Source of the DNA: Neurospora tetrasperma FGSC 2508
Lineage: Eukaryota > Ascomycota > Sordariomycetes > Sordariales > Sordariaceae
Assembly: GCF_000213175.1 (NCBI RefSeq)
Contig: NW_009799179.1
Span: forward strand, 4,845,621-4,909,620
Direction of reading: 5' to 3'
DNA length: 64,000 nucleotides
The position numbers were made by a program, and so were the translations under genes. This document shows, piece after piece, positions 1 to 11,253 of this stretch (positions are counted from its first letter, which is position 1; each line of letters begins with the position of its first letter). Below the pieces are notes generated by a model. That model saw only the letters and a program-made list of their open reading frames with translations, ran no database searches and was not told the origin of the DNA.

Positions 1-36
1 GAGGACCGGAGCGGCGCACAAATAATTTACACGTAC

Positions 37-94
37 CGGGAATGTACTCGATGATTTGCCCCAGATTGCTGGAGTGTCTGGAGGAAGGAGCCAT
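37..94 (-). CDS. Putative first exon of a gene leaving the left edge
   Basis: On the minus strand an ATG at 94 sits in a good fungal start context (GCCATGGC) and opens a 58-nt exon (MAPSSRHSSNLGQIIEYIPG) that ends at a GTACGT donor (36-31). The rest of the gene lies outside the window, so no family can be assigned. The upstream stretch (about 100-260) would be its promoter and 5' UTR. The call rests only on start context, codon choice and the donor. It could be a chance ORF. Confidence 0.35.
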
Positions 95-1463
95 GGCGTC
101 GTGGCCTGGGAGGCTCAAAGTCGACTGTTTATGTCGAGAGAGCGATTGGCGTTGCGACAATGCGCAGGCGCGGGCATGTACGGGGATACTTAGTGATGCT
201 GTGCAATGCAGTGAGCTATAGGGCGGCGGGAGCGAAGGATGTTAAACTCCAATTCGATGTTTTGTCGTTTGAGGGCTGCACTTTAGGTCGGCCAAAATTA
301 TGGTCGGATTGATTGACGGGAAGAAGGTGAGGTCGAGATCGCAGATCGTTTGCGAGCGATTGTGTGCCAACAAGGGAAAACCAAGCAGCCAAGCTGGGCT
401 AGGTAGGTATACCGCGAGGCAAGGGACTGTGTACTGCACTGCAGGTGCGGGGTGGGATGAAAGGGCCAAAAGCAAGAGCTAAAGCCTCCAAAGAAGGACA
501 AGAGGACACCGGCTGCGAGAATGCAATTCTTGTAAAGAACGAAGGCACCGGAGGCAGGAGAATTGAAGAAACAAAGGAGTGGGCAACTCGATGATGATGT
601 GCGAGAGGAGGTCAGAAAAGACCGGTGGGTATGAGCTGGTTGCGGAGAACAGGTTTTGTAGCAGGTACGGCCTTTACCGGTACTTACCAAGAGCGGTGTT
701 TTTGCTGGCAAGGTTGTATGTCGTGTGTGTATTGTCATTGGCAGGGACCCTGGCGAACTGGAGAATAGCGAGACCTTCACCTCACCTTCCATGCAGAGAC
801 CGCCTCGAAGTCGCAACTGATCTTGCCCGACCGCTCTGCCTGCGCCCGGGGTTTAGCGTGGGCCAGCGAAGAATTCGGGGGGCTTGGTATCTTCCAAAAC
901 AATTCACCGCCCAATAAGCGCGTTTAAAGCTCCATCTCACCCGCCGTTGTCCTGACAACCTTCTCTCTTGGCATCCGCAGTCGCGCCTGGACCAGTAACA
1001 TCCAATCACTTCGCTCTGACGGGAGATCCCCCCCAGAGCTCCACTTTCCAGCTGAGGTAGAGAGGGAGGTGTTGCCGGAGCTTGTCCTTTTTCTGTAAAG
1101 CCGCCATGATGCCTTTGCGCCCAGCACACGGCAACAACCGAATATCGAAATTCGCTCCCTGTTCACTCAGCCAGCCTGCCGCCTACGACCTTGCGATAAC
1201 TGTGGACGATAGTAACATCACTGCGGAATTGCCAGTGTGAGATACAGTTTGAGGTTCCTACAGAGTTCCCTACAAGGGCCTGTTATCGGTCATCACAGCC
1301 CAGGCACACTCGCGGCGGTTGGAATTCGACATTCGTCATCGGGTAGCGCTTACCACACAAACTCCCCTGACAACCGTTAAACGAGTGCCAGTTTGAAACC
1401 CTTTGGTTCGCGACAACATATTTTTTGCAAGTGTTTACTACGGGGTTATTAAAGACCGCAACC
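95..1463. other. Intergenic gap, divergent, no gene recognised
   Basis: About 1.37 kb between the minus-strand exon at the left edge and PCC1 on the plus strand. Both strands carry only short reading frames with poor codon choice and no recognisable domain. It probably holds the promoters of both genes. Confidence 0.5.
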
Positions 1464-1993
1464 ATGGCAACCGACGATAACTTCCCCTGCTCGCTGTAGG
1501 TCATTGGTTTTAGATTGTTATCTCATTCCTTGCTTGATCTGTTTTGAGCGTTTATCTAATTTTCTATTCACATTTTATTTTTATTTTTATTTTATTTCAA
1601 TTTTTCAGTTTGTACCATTCGTCTCATAACATTATCGTCACATCCTTGCTTCACTCAAACTCTGCATACCTTTCAAGATAATCGACACTAACACAGCAAC
1701 CGACAAGAACACTTCGAGTGCCCTTCCCTGATGCTCGGTTAGCTTCTGTTGCCCTCCAGGCTTTGAGAGTGGACAAGGAGCTCTCCGGCCTCGTGAAGCG
1801 GGAACTCTCGACCGTTGCGTCTCCTGGCAGCGAAGACGCTGGGGAGACGGTCCTGCAAGTCGACTACAAGGCGACCACAAACCGCATGCTCCGCGTTGCC
1901 GTGAATTCCTTCATGGACAGCCTGTCGTTGGTGTTGGAGGTGCAGGAGGAGATGGATGTGGATGTCATTGAGTCTGAGAAAGCCAGCATCTGA
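1464..1993 (+). CDS. pcc1: EKC/KEOPS complex subunit Pcc1
   Basis: Small subunit of the KEOPS/EKC complex, which makes the universal t6A37 modification on ANN-decoding tRNAs and is also tied to telomere and transcription functions. Two exons: 1464-1495 and 1708-1993, joined across a 212-nt intron (GTAGGT donor, CACTAAC branch region at about 1684-1690, AG at 1706-1707). Without splicing, the first exon runs into TAG within the donor. Splicing gives a protein of about 105 residues. The motifs PFPDARLA, the long alpha helix and Y-ATTNRMLRVA-NSFMDSL match the LAGE3/Pcc1 family, and the length is normal. The exon 2 frame was chosen because the joined codon restores SLTLRVPFPD, typical of the first beta strand. 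A one-intron layout in such a short gene makes it easy to mis-annotate. Confidence 0.85.
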
Positions 1994-2497
1994 GGGCTGC
2001 TTGTGTCGAGACTCTTGCGGGTTTATTCCTGCTACAGCAGACTCAATTCGCCCACTCTCCGCCCACTCTCATCTGAGGCCATAGATGACGCGACAGACAT
2101 GGCGCCATGCCTCCGGACACTGAGCGGTTAGCAGGTAGAGGCAACAATGGTGGTTGATCACTGTCTGTACGTATGCCTATCTCCTCGGGTATGGGGTGTT
2201 CCTACGACGGTTTGTCGGGACCTGCCATTTGGACTTGCTGTCTCTGAGCATCACATGACAATCCGCACCTGCTTCGAGTAGGCGTGTCCTCTGTTCATAG
2301 ACAGGCAGGTAAAGATACGAATCAAGATAGTCACCAAAACAACGTAAAAAAGTTTCAAAGACATATCTATCCCTGCATTCAACCCTTAGCAGCGTTCGAA
2401 TCATGGAATAAAGCTAGGTAAATGGGGTATCTGGTTTTGAGTGTGCTCTTACTTTCCTTGAAACAGTGGTCAGGTATCAGTCAACCTGTGCGCGATG
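1994..2497. other. Convergent 3' gap between pcc1 and the WD40 gene
   Basis: About 500 nt with the 3' ends of two convergent genes. A minus-strand frame at 2177-2404 contains a short ankyrin-like string but no full repeat. I see no RNA gene or repeat. Confidence 0.5.
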
Positions 2498-4297
2498 CTA
2501 TAGGTCATCGTCACCCATGGCCTCGTTGATCTCAATTCCTCTGCCATTGCCATGACCATTTGTCCCATCGATCGCGCTGATGCCGTTCGGCTTGTCAAAT
2601 TTTAATCGGCGGTCATGCTTTTTCCTCCGCACATTCTTGTAAACCTTGATGGTGCAATCCTGCCCAGAACTCACCATGGTGTCGCCGTTGACATCCACCC
2701 AGAAACAGACCCCCTCGTGGGCCTTCTCGATACGCTGTACGATTTGCTTGGTCACCACATCCCACATTACAATATCTCCGTCTTCACTGGCTGACACGAC
2801 AAATGGCTTGCCCATATTACCATGCCGGTAGTCATCCTGTGTATCCTTGTTGTCGATCACCACGCCAAAACCTCCGCCTATCGAAAAGCCGCTGTTTTTG
2901 TGGCCTTGGTATGTCTTCTTGACAGTTCCGGATACATAGTCCCAAAGACGAATGCTGTTATCGAGGTTGAAGGCGAGTACGAAGCGGCCGTTCGGGCTGA
3001 AACAAACATTGGTGACGGCGGGATTGTCCTCGTGGACGAGCGTTCGGAGACATTGGCCGGTGGAGGTATCCCATATGCGACTGTGAACACAGAAAAATTA
3101 GTAACCATACACCATGAAGCCTGTTTTTTTTTTTGTTTTTTGTTTCGGGTAGGGGAAAGCATACATGAGTCCATCCGTAGAGCAACTGACAACCAGTGTC
3201 CCATCACAGCAAAAGCCGATGCCGCTCACTGGGTCACTGTGAGCGGGCAAGCTTCGCATCAACCGACCAGCTCGCACATCCCACAGAAATACGGCCTCGT
3301 CATAACTCCCGCTGGCCAGAATATTCCCTTTTGGCGAAAAGGCGAGGCAGTAAACATAGTTGTGATGTCCCAGTAGCGGGCCCATTCCTGTTCTACCTCC
3401 GCGTGCTGTCCTAGCAAGCTGGCTGCCGCCTCTAATGTACTCTCGTGGTCCTTGGCCACGGTTGCTTTCATCCCCACAAGCGTGGGCGGGACTGGCGGTC
3501 ACCCGGTCCCAGAGGCGGATGGCCTTGTCATCTGAACCGGTAGCCAAAGTGTTGCTGTCCGGTGCCCATGCCAGGCATGAGACTCCGGCCATGTGACCTA
3601 TGAGGGTATCGAGGTTGTTGCCCGTGGTGGCGTCCCAGATCTTGACGCTACCGTCGGCGGAGGCGGAGGCGATCCATTTTCCGTCTGGGGATATTCGAAC
3701 CTGGCTGATGGCAGCAGTATGGCCGCTCAGCTCTAAGCGGGGTCGATAATTTGGTCGAAGCTGTTCGGCATGTGACTTGGAGGGACGGCGGCCTTGGAAG
3801 CGAGAAGGCGATTCGGAACGAGAGCGGTCGCGTATCGAGCTTGATCGGGACCGTGACCGCGTGCGCGATCGAGAGCGAGGAGATCGGGATCGGGTTATAG
3901 AGCGCGAGTACGAGCGGCTCCTCGAGCGCGATGAGGTTCTGGACCGCGATTCGCGAGAGCTAGTTGATGACCTGGAGCGGTATCGCCGTTGTTGTTCGTC
4001 TTCGTCAGAACGGGGACTGGTGCTTCTGGTTCTACTCCTCCCACTTCTGCTTCTGCTTCGACTTGCGCTTGCATCCCTGGTCCGGTTTGGGCTTGTAGGG
4101 AGACGGTCGCGGTGCGCCAACGGCCTGTGGGCACGAGATCGACCTTGGTATTCTGTTGTGTCTTCGTCGCGGTTCATGTCTTCGGCGGGTGAACTATATC
4201 GCGGCATCGAATTGGCGTCGTCGTCTGGAAGTCTACGGCGTTTGGGGTGAGGCGGCTCAGCAGCTGTGCCTGCGGGGGAAGCCCGGGCTTTGGGCAT
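2498..4297 (-). CDS. SR-rich WD40 protein, WDR5/Swd3-like (COMPASS)
   Basis: Two exons, 4297-3165 and 3080-2498, joined over an 84-nt intron (GTATGC..CACAG), giving 571 residues. Residues about 75-170 are an arginine/serine dipeptide region (RSRSRS runs, very basic). From about 188 seven WD40 blades follow, each ending in WD or an equivalent (KIWD, RLWD, FLWD, RIWD, RLWD, VMWD, KVYK). The splice restores blade 4 (STDGLIRIWDTSTG). Blade 6 with Y-QGHKNS and blade 7 resemble WDR5/Swd3, the propeller that binds Set1-class methyltransferase for histone H3K4 methylation. Blade 2 carries an insertion of about 35 residues. The SR-like N-terminal extension is absent from yeast Swd3 and animal WDR5, so a splicing-linked WD40 role (Prp/U5-40K-like) is an alternative. 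The gene is divergent from isc1. Confidence 0.75.
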
Positions 4298-5133
4298 GTC
4301 GTGGGGAAGCTTTGCTTGGAAAGATGCCGTGCTGTCTAAGGGCGAAGGACGCGGACCTAGCTATTGATAGATGATGGAAGTCTGAGCTCGTGGGAACGCC
4401 AAGGTAATAGTAAAAGATAGAATATGTGGTTATAGATTCGTTTGTCGGGTTCTGTTGGCATCAGTCGGAGAGTGGAAGAAAGCTGAAAGTGGAAGTGGAT
4501 GCGCGCGCACGCCAAGGTACCTTACCCGACTGTTTTGGAGGTGTAGGGGCGTGGGGCGGGCCACAAGTTCACTTGTTATCAGAGTCCATATGCAAACCAA
4601 AGCCAACGGCGGGGCCTTTGTTACCATTCATAACCATGAATGAAAAGTTATTAAATTTGCTAGGTACAACTTGATGAGAGGAGCATGTTTCTTTGCCCAG
4701 ATTGCAAGTTCGAAGTTTCTGTTTCTTTCATGTCCTCTGCTCTGAGATCCACCAAAGTCTGGATGTTCTTTTACGCATGAGTCCGTATCACAGGTACACT
4801 AATAAGGTCATCTGTGTACATAATTGGTCAATCCGTCGGCTGGAGCCGTCGTTGAAGTTCCCGGGCCGGTCTTGATCTCTCAAAGATTGTGGAGAGCCTC
4901 CACACCAACTCGGCAATATGTACGCCAAACCTAGAAGGGTTTAGTTGGGCGTGTTCGAGGATCGAGAGATAGCCGCCGTGACCGTAACTTGGAAGGCGAG
5001 TGCACTTTGATTGTTTTCCGGGTCCAGTCTAACTAACACTCTGTATCATTATTGAAGAGCTTTGCTGACTTTCACTCATTCCTTGTGGTGCATCCGTGTG
5101 GGCGTATGATGAAGTTGCGGCTCCTCATTTGAC
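4298..5133. promoter_or_regulatory. Shared divergent promoter gap, WD40 gene / isc1
   Basis: About 840 nt between two head-to-head start codons. It contains AT-rich patches and short frames only. No factor-binding site can be named with confidence. Confidence 0.45.
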
Positions 5134-6834
5134 ATGCCATCTGACACCTCCTCTACTGATAAGAACACATCAACCACATCAGACGACGACTTTGCTCATC
5201 AAGAACCATACGAACCCTCAGTCACGATGGCCGAGTTGCCCACCGAAATCTCCATCGTGACGCTCAACTGCTGGGGCTTGAAATACATATCCAAGCTTCG
5301 TCGCGAGCGTCTTACAGAAATCGGCCGCCAGCTCGCCATCGCTGACCCGCAGCCCCAGATAGTTGCGCTTCAGGAGTGTTTCTGCCACGAGGACTACCTA
5401 ACCATCCGGCGCGAAACCCGCTACATCCTGCCATATGGCAAGTTCTACTTTGCCGGCGCCTTTGGCGGCGGTCTGGCCATCTTGTCCAAGTGGCCGATTG
5501 AGGAGAGCACCATGTTCCGCTACCCGTTAAACGGACGACCCACAGCTTTTTGGCGCGGCGACTGGTATGTTGGAAAGGGCGTTGCGTGTGCAAAGATCCG
5601 GTACGGCCCGGGGCCAAAACACATTATCGAGGTCTTCAACACACACACTCACGCCCCTTACGAATCCGGCCCCAAAGACTCATACATCTGCCACCGCACC
5701 TCTCAGTCCTGGGAGATCTCCAAACTCCTCCGCGGCGCCGCCGAGCGGGGCCACCTCGTCCTCGGCCTGGGCGATTTTAACATGCTTCCCCTGTCCCTCG
5801 AGCACCAAATCGTCACCTCTCATGCGCCTGTGCAGGACGTCTGGCGCGTTCTCCATCCTGACAGTTCCGTCGGCCCAGCCTACCACCATGCTGAAAAGGC
5901 TCGGGGGCGGGCCGTCCCCACAGCCGAGTTCAACATCCTCGAGAACTGCGCCACCTCCGACGGGCCGTTCAACACGTGGCGCTGGCTGCCCAAGCAGCAG
6001 AAGCGGCTAGGTATCGGCAAGCCGGTGGTGACTGTCGACCCGAGCACGCCGGACCTGCGCGGAAAACGGCTAGATTACATCTTTGCTGGGGCTGGGGACG
6101 TGGCGGCTAATGGCGGGGGATGGGTGGTCAAGCGTGCGGCGGTTGGGATGATGATGCGGCATCCAGAGCTGGGGTGTTCGTTGAGTGATCACTTTGCTGT
6201 TGAGGCGACGCTCAAGTTTGTTCCTTTAAAACAGCAGCGTGATGAAAACAACAACAACAGCCCTTTTAGCAACAGTCATCAAACCATCAAACCAACCACC
6301 ACCCTCCTTAATGACGCCGACAACCATCTCATTCAAACGGGCACCTGCCTCCAGGAACCATCATCTCAAGGTACCAGTATCGCCGAGGCCGATGCCGACA
6401 CCGACACCGACGACAACCCCACCTACACAAAACAGCTCCTTGCCTTCAACTCCCCACCACCTCGCCTACCGCCCAGCGGCTACGACCAAATTCTCAGTCT
6501 AATCCACAAGTACGTAGCCCGCGAGCAGTCGCAGCTCAAGTGGCGAGCGTACCACTTCTTTTCATGGCTGGGAGTTTCGATCGGGTGTCTCATCGCGGTA
6601 TGGTTCGTCCCACGCAACTTTGTTGCCTTCATCCTCATGCTCGTCAGCACGCTGGGCTTGGTGGGCGGTACGCTAGACGGTCTGATGTCGCTTTTGTTTT
6701 TCAGGAGCGAGTTGCGGGCGCTGAAGGAGTATGAGTTCGAGATTTTGACGGCCAAGGCGCTGGCGGAGGGCAAGACGCCTGTCGTACAGCAGGCTGGCAC
6801 TGGGGAAGATATTGATGCCGGCAAGCAATGGTGA
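5134..6834 (+). CDS. isc1: Inositol phosphosphingolipid phospholipase C (Isc1 / neutral sphingomyelinase)
   Basis: Single-exon gene of 566 residues. It hydrolyses inositol phosphosphingolipids to ceramide at ER and mitochondrial membranes. The exonuclease-endonuclease-phosphatase fold is clear: LNCWGL near residue 44, QECF with the Mg-binding Glu near 81, GGLAILSKWPI, FNTHTHAPY, GDFNML with Asp near 214, DYIF, and the catalytic SDHF with His near 353. A Ser/Thr/Asn-rich linker follows (about 365-430). Two C-terminal membrane segments (about 475-530) match the membrane-anchored Isc1/nSMase2 topology. Met32 (MAELPTEISIV) is an alternative start directly before the fold; I kept the upstream ATG because the frame stays open. 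Family length is about 480-580 residues. Confidence 0.92.
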   Translation: MPSDTSSTDKNTSTTSDDDFAHQEPYEPSVTMAELPTEISIVTLNCWGLKYISKLRRERLTEIGRQLAIADPQPQIVALQECFCHEDYLTIRRETRYILPYGKFYFAGAFGGGLAILSKWPIEESTMFRYPLNGRPTAFWRGDWYVGKGVACAKIRYGPGPKHIIEVFNTHTHAPYESGPKDSYICHRTSQSWEISKLLRGAAERGHLVLGLGDFNMLPLSLEHQIVTSHAPVQDVWRVLHPDSSVGPAYHHAEKARGRAVPTAEFNILENCATSDGPFNTWRWLPKQQKRLGIGKPVVTVDPSTPDLRGKRLDYIFAGAGDVAANGGGWVVKRAAVGMMMRHPELGCSLSDHFAVEATLKFVPLKQQRDENNNNSPFSNSHQTIKPTTTLLNDADNHLIQTGTCLQEPSSQGTSIAEADADTDTDDNPTYTKQLLAFNSPPPRLPPSGYDQILSLIHKYVAREQSQLKWRAYHFFSWLGVSIGCLIAVWFVPRNFVAFILMLVSTLGLVGGTLDGLMSLLFFRSELRALKEYEFEILTAKALAEGKTPVVQQAGTGEDIDAGKQW

Positions 6835-7148
6835 CGGTTTCTGAGCCGGTGCGGCAATGCTGGCTACCAACAACTCCCAATGGATGAGTTCGAGCATCTT
6901 CATTGAACGTCAATCACTAGGGGAGCAGAAAGCAAGCGGCTCCCCAGCAAGCAAGTTAGAATAACTACTAATGCTAATACTCTGTATTTCTATTTCTCTG
7001 ACTTCGCACTTCTATTGGATATTCAGTTACGCAGTGTTACTAAAAAAGCAAAACCTACCATGGCGTCTGATACTCGCGTTCACCAACTCTACATCTCCCA
7101 CTCTCCCCCGGCTGATCACTCAGTCTTCTGAACAAATCGTCATCCAAG
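6835..7148. other. Convergent gap between isc1 and the kinase gene
   Basis: About 310 nt of 3' flank for two convergent genes. No coding or RNA signal seen. Confidence 0.5.
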
Positions 7149-10100
7149 CTAGAGCCAGCTCAGTCTTCCTTTGCGCAAAGCTTTCACAGCAGCGGCGCGA
7201 TCCTCTTCCCACTCATAGCCAACATGATTCACATGGACACTTTCGGTATAACCACCGCTACCGCCAAATGCAACACCGTCAGCATCGAATGTGCCATCTT
7301 CGCCCCTGGGATTCCCATCGCTCGCAAAGGAACCAACGTTGGGCCAAATCCGTTCCAAGCCCTTTCTCACGGCCCCGTTACCGTCGTGGTTCATCCGTCG
7401 CCAAGTGTAGCCCATAAAGGCGGTCCTCTTCCTCACATCCATGACCACTGCCTTGGTGTTCTTGTCCCTCAACAGCTTGTCCCTGGGCCTCTTTCGATCT
7501 TTCTTTCCATAGACCCGCACATACTGTTTCAACATCTCCCGATCTTCCGAAGCCAGATCGGCAAACCTTTCATCAATTTGCGAGTCAAGATTGTGTAGGC
7601 GATTTCTGTCATACGGGGTTGCAATGGCCGTGAGAGCCCACTTCTCAACATCACGTCTGAAGCCTTGAAGAGCTTGCTTAGCCACAGAAGTCGTTTTATG
7701 TTTGGGGTTGGGGGGACGGCTGCCTATACTAAGGTCCTTGAGAGATCCAAGCATAGAGGGTGTTGTTGGACTGATGGGACTTGAGCTTCCGTATGGGTCT
7801 GAAATGACCGGAGAGCTAAGATTTGTCGGTGAGGGATCCTCAGGCTCTGATTCCTCGCTGCTGTTGCTCCAATCGCTGATAGGATCCTCGTCGTCGAAAT
7901 AATGAGTATCATCAGGGCCTCGTAGATGCGGTATGTATGGGGGATCAATCTCATGCAGCCTTTCCCAAGGAACTCCCCTGAACCACCTGTGCGCCTTGAT
8001 GTCTTCAGCATCGTAAGGAAATACATAACGGCCGGCGAAGTCTCGTGGAGCTGCCGACTCGGGCTGCTGCTTCCGGTGATGGCCATAAGAACTCGTCCCT
8101 ATACTGGGTCCTCCTGTGGTTCCTAGATTGGCTGATTGGGCGGTCATAGACATGTTGATGAGATCTTTGAAGCGATAGCGTTTAGAGCAGAGCCTGTTCT
8201 CTCTGTTGTCTATAAGCGACGTGATCAATTGCTGACATCTAGCAGAGACAGCAGGTTGACGTGGAAAATGGAATGTCTCCTTGTATCTCTTTTAAGGTGA
8301 AATGCAGTCAGTGATTGCAACTTTGCCACGCTGGGTACCTGTACGGAGGATATGGGGGGTTCCAAATAACTTACGAGAATGTTCTGCTTCGTCATATGTC
8401 TACCGGCATCGGAAATAAACGGCGTACGACCGTAGAGACATTCGAAAAGAATAATGCCGATACTCCACTAATCACACCGAGCATCGTACTTCTTCCCTTC
8501 AATGACTTCTGGCGCCATATACTGGCTAGTGCCGACAACACTCATAGCAGAAGTGCGGTTGCCGCATCGATTACGCCAGCTTAGAAGGGGCTCTCCATCA
8601 TCTGTAATTTTTTTCTCGTGCTTGTCGATCCCCGTCATAATACCGCTTGCCCATTTCATTGTGGCCTGCAGACTGCGACCTTCGGCCTTGTCTTGGTCAT
8701 CACCCTCGATGTGGATGCCCAACTTGTTGAGCAAGCTATATCGGTGACAGTTGAAGTATGAGGCGTCATGCGACCAGTGACCGTCGAATGCCAGCCCGAA
8801 GTCACTGATCTTCAGATGACCTGAGGCAGAGATGAGAAAATTGTCCGGCTTGATATCTCGATGAATGATCTTGAGCGCATGTGCCGCCTCGACACATAGT
8901 ATCATTTCGGCAACGTAGAATCGTGCTACAGACTCGTGTAGGATGTTCTCCCGAATCAAAAGTCCGAGAAAATCACCACCCGGCATATACTCCATGACAA
9001 GATAGAGATTGGCAGCGTCCTGGAAGCTTGCGATGAGTGGTACAATCCTACGGCCTAGTCAGTATCGGCTGAAATTTCAGGATGCTACTTGAAGCACAAA
9101 CCATTTTGAGCCTTCAGATGCAACAAGAAAGTCCCTTTCGGCTTTCAGATGACCCTCTTGGCTAGTCCGAAGCATGTCTGACTTTCGTATAACCTTCATG
9201 GCGTATACCTGCTTACTGCTAGCTTCGGACCAACTTTCAGAGCGGCCATTGGGACCTTCATCACGATATTGGGATTTTTCCCGAACGAGTCGTACCACCC
9301 CAAAGCTGCCTTTACCCAGAATCTTCAAAACATCCCAATCCTGTTCAAGGCTGGCTTCAGGGGCACCCCGTTGCGCTGCGAGTGCGAGGGTACTGCGGGC
9401 TTTCAGTACGCGAGTCTTGCGTAGATGCTCGCTTTCTCGACGGAAAAAATCCGCACGCACAGCTTTTATCTCCGAAGGGCTCACTTTACCATCCAACGCA
9501 CCGCAGTTGATCAGATGTGTCTCAAGCAAATGAAGACGGATAGACCGCGGGCTGGGCCCGGGATTCAGCAGCTCATCGAAGTAAGTTTCAAGGTAAATCT
9601 TGGCCGCGGCTGCCCGCTCGACAGTCAGTACGCTAGGAGACGCTTGATCTAGAGCAGTCTCTTGAATCGTAGTGAGATTGCTTTCAGGACTAGAGAGTGT
9701 ATTGACGCCGCGGCGGTTGGCATGCGCACAATTCAGGACAGGGTGCTGATGACGTTGTAGATGCTTCTTCTCAGAAGCCCTTGTACTAACACTTTTAAGG
9801 CAAGAATTGCCGGGGGGTGATGAATAGAATCTGGAATCTAAGGAGCTCTGAGCGGTCGAGATCTCGGGAGACATACTTGGGTTGCTGTTGCTATTCGTAT
9901 AACTGTTCTTGCTGGATTCAGTATCCACGTCTCCTGTAATTGGTGATGCCGGCGGGGACTGAGGAAACTGTAGCAAAGTGGTCCTGTTGTCGTCTGCTGA
10001 TTGGAATGCGTGGTTTACTGGGATTCGTCCCTTCGAATGTTTTCGATGAATGATTGTCGGTTCTGCTACTGCACGAAAAAGTGCTCCGGACATTTTGCCT

Positions 10101-10455
10101 ATGCGCCGTGAAAGGGTCGTCGTCCTGGGTCTTGATAGGTCGAAGGTCAGTGACCTAATCTCGTTATTGGAGACTGCTTTTTCTGTTTCAGAGACTGATC
10201 AGTATTTTCTTCTGTATCGGGGCAAACAGATAGCAATGATACATTCTCATTCAACTGACCGTTGTGGGTGAGTGCTTTTAAAGCCAGACCAAGCCTTGAC
10301 CTGTGCCAGTGAGATCTCGATGGGCGATGGGCACCTTGACTGGGTGAAGAAGAAGCGAGAGACGACCTATGCGAGCAGTCGCCAGGCCTAGTTGGATGAT
10401 AAACCGGGATGGTGGTACCCAAATGACTTGATGTCTGAGAAGAGCTCCTCTTCAT
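7149..10455 (-). CDS. puk1: NDR/AGC-family Ser/Thr kinase, PUK1/STK-21-like, with internal UAG
   Basis: Four exons give 1029 residues if one in-frame TAG is read through: 10455-10260, 10182-9102, 9047-8375 and 8288-7149. Junction phases agree throughout; the first intron uses a GTCAGT donor and could end at 10183 or 10174. The kinase domain has GKGSFG (about 355), VAIK-type Lys (about 395), HRDIKPDN (Asp about 490), DFG (about 508), then a roughly 95-residue insertion before MAPE, as in NDR/LATS kinases. A C-terminal extension (FRGVPWERL, DDTHYFDDE) also fits NDR kinases. Codon 619 (8470-8468) is TAG where the family has the first Trp of DWWS; the next codon is TGG and the frame continues intact for over 400 codons. 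In Fusarium graminearum the perithecium-unique kinase PUK1 has UAG codons near codon 611 in the same motif that A-to-I editing converts to Trp, and the Neurospora orthologue is STK-21. The ungapped ORF therefore encodes a truncated product unless edited. Confidence 0.85.
8468..8470 (-). other. puk1: In-frame UAG at a conserved Trp: predicted A-to-I editing site
   Basis: The TAG lies between TGT GAT and TGG AGT (Cys-Asp / Trp-Ser), so UAG to UIG (read as UGG) restores Asp-Trp-Trp-Ser. The base before the edited A is U, the known fungal preference. On the mRNA strand ATGC (8484-8481) and CGGT (8479-8476) can pair with ATCG (8461-8458) and GCAT (8457-8454), with one bulged U. This makes an 8-bp stem whose 14-nt loop contains the UAG, the preferred structural context for fungal editing. 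Confidence 0.8.
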
Positions 10456-11253
10456 GTCTCAAGCTCGGTCCCGTCCATTGAATGGTAGAAACCGTTACGG
10501 CGTCTAAGTTGGTCGATCGTAACGCACGAGGCCTAGTTTGGCGGCAGTCGGGAGTCGCGGCGGGTATGATGATATTGAAAGATACAATGATGATACCTAG
10601 TGGGAGAGATGGAAACAGAGCGGGGAGGTGGGAAGATGTGGATGGATTTTGTCTTGGTGTTGAAATACGACAAGGTGCAGTGAGAGAGAGGACAACTCGG
10701 AGTAAGGCAGCTCCATCCATACCTATGCATCACCTGAACTACCCATTAGATGCGCCTCCCTTGCCCCAAGTCAACAACACTTACCTCTTGAGGCACAGAC
10801 AGGGCAGGTACGACTACGATTCTGAAGAAAGCCTCAGTGTTTGTAGCCAACTGTCACGCTTTCCTGAAAGTTGTTACCGTCCGTCAATCAAAGACATTTT
10901 CCTCGACATCTTGAAACATCCAAGTTTGCTGAGTCCGAGTCGAGTGTAGGTAACGCAGAAATGTTGCGCCTTTGCAATTGATAGACGCAGTATAGAGTAT
11001 ATCGTGCCCCATGAACGATGTACAACCCAAAGTACAAAAAAAAATCCAGACCCAATACTTTTGACATTATGCTGTTGAAATGACATTCCCATTTCCTTGA
11101 CCAAACCCAACATGAGCGCAAGGAAATATGTGCTGACCAAAGAAATCCCAAGACTTGCTAGCCATAGAACACGAAAGGTTGTGAATGACAACCGCCATAG
11201 AAATCGCGACGCTAGCCAAAGCCTTCCTACCCCACGCTTCGAAAGGTCACAAT
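10456..11253. other. Gap upstream of the kinase, downstream of FKBP
   Basis: About 800 nt holding the kinase promoter and the FKBP 3' flank (both genes on the minus strand). A hydrophobic 105-codon frame at 10874-11191 has poor codon choice and lies where the FKBP 3' UTR should be. I do not call it. Confidence 0.45.

Noticed and set aside
2177-2404. Ankyrin-like string LLEAGADC in a minus-strand frame
   Set aside because: Less than one repeat, no partner repeats, and in the convergent 3' gap.
3777-4250. Plus-strand Arg/Glu/Asp-rich frame
   Set aside because: Antisense of the SR repeat region of the WD40 gene.
8468-8470. TAG as a pseudogene-type or RIP mutation of the kinase
   Set aside because: The C-to-T change on the plus strand is in the CpA context favoured by RIP, but the flanks are not AT-rich, no other stop or frameshift exists in 3 kb, and the site and position match edited PUK1. 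Kept as an alternative only.
10874-11191. 105-codon hydrophobic minus-strand frame
   Set aside because: Sits within the FKBP 3' flank, poor codon choice, no family resemblance.
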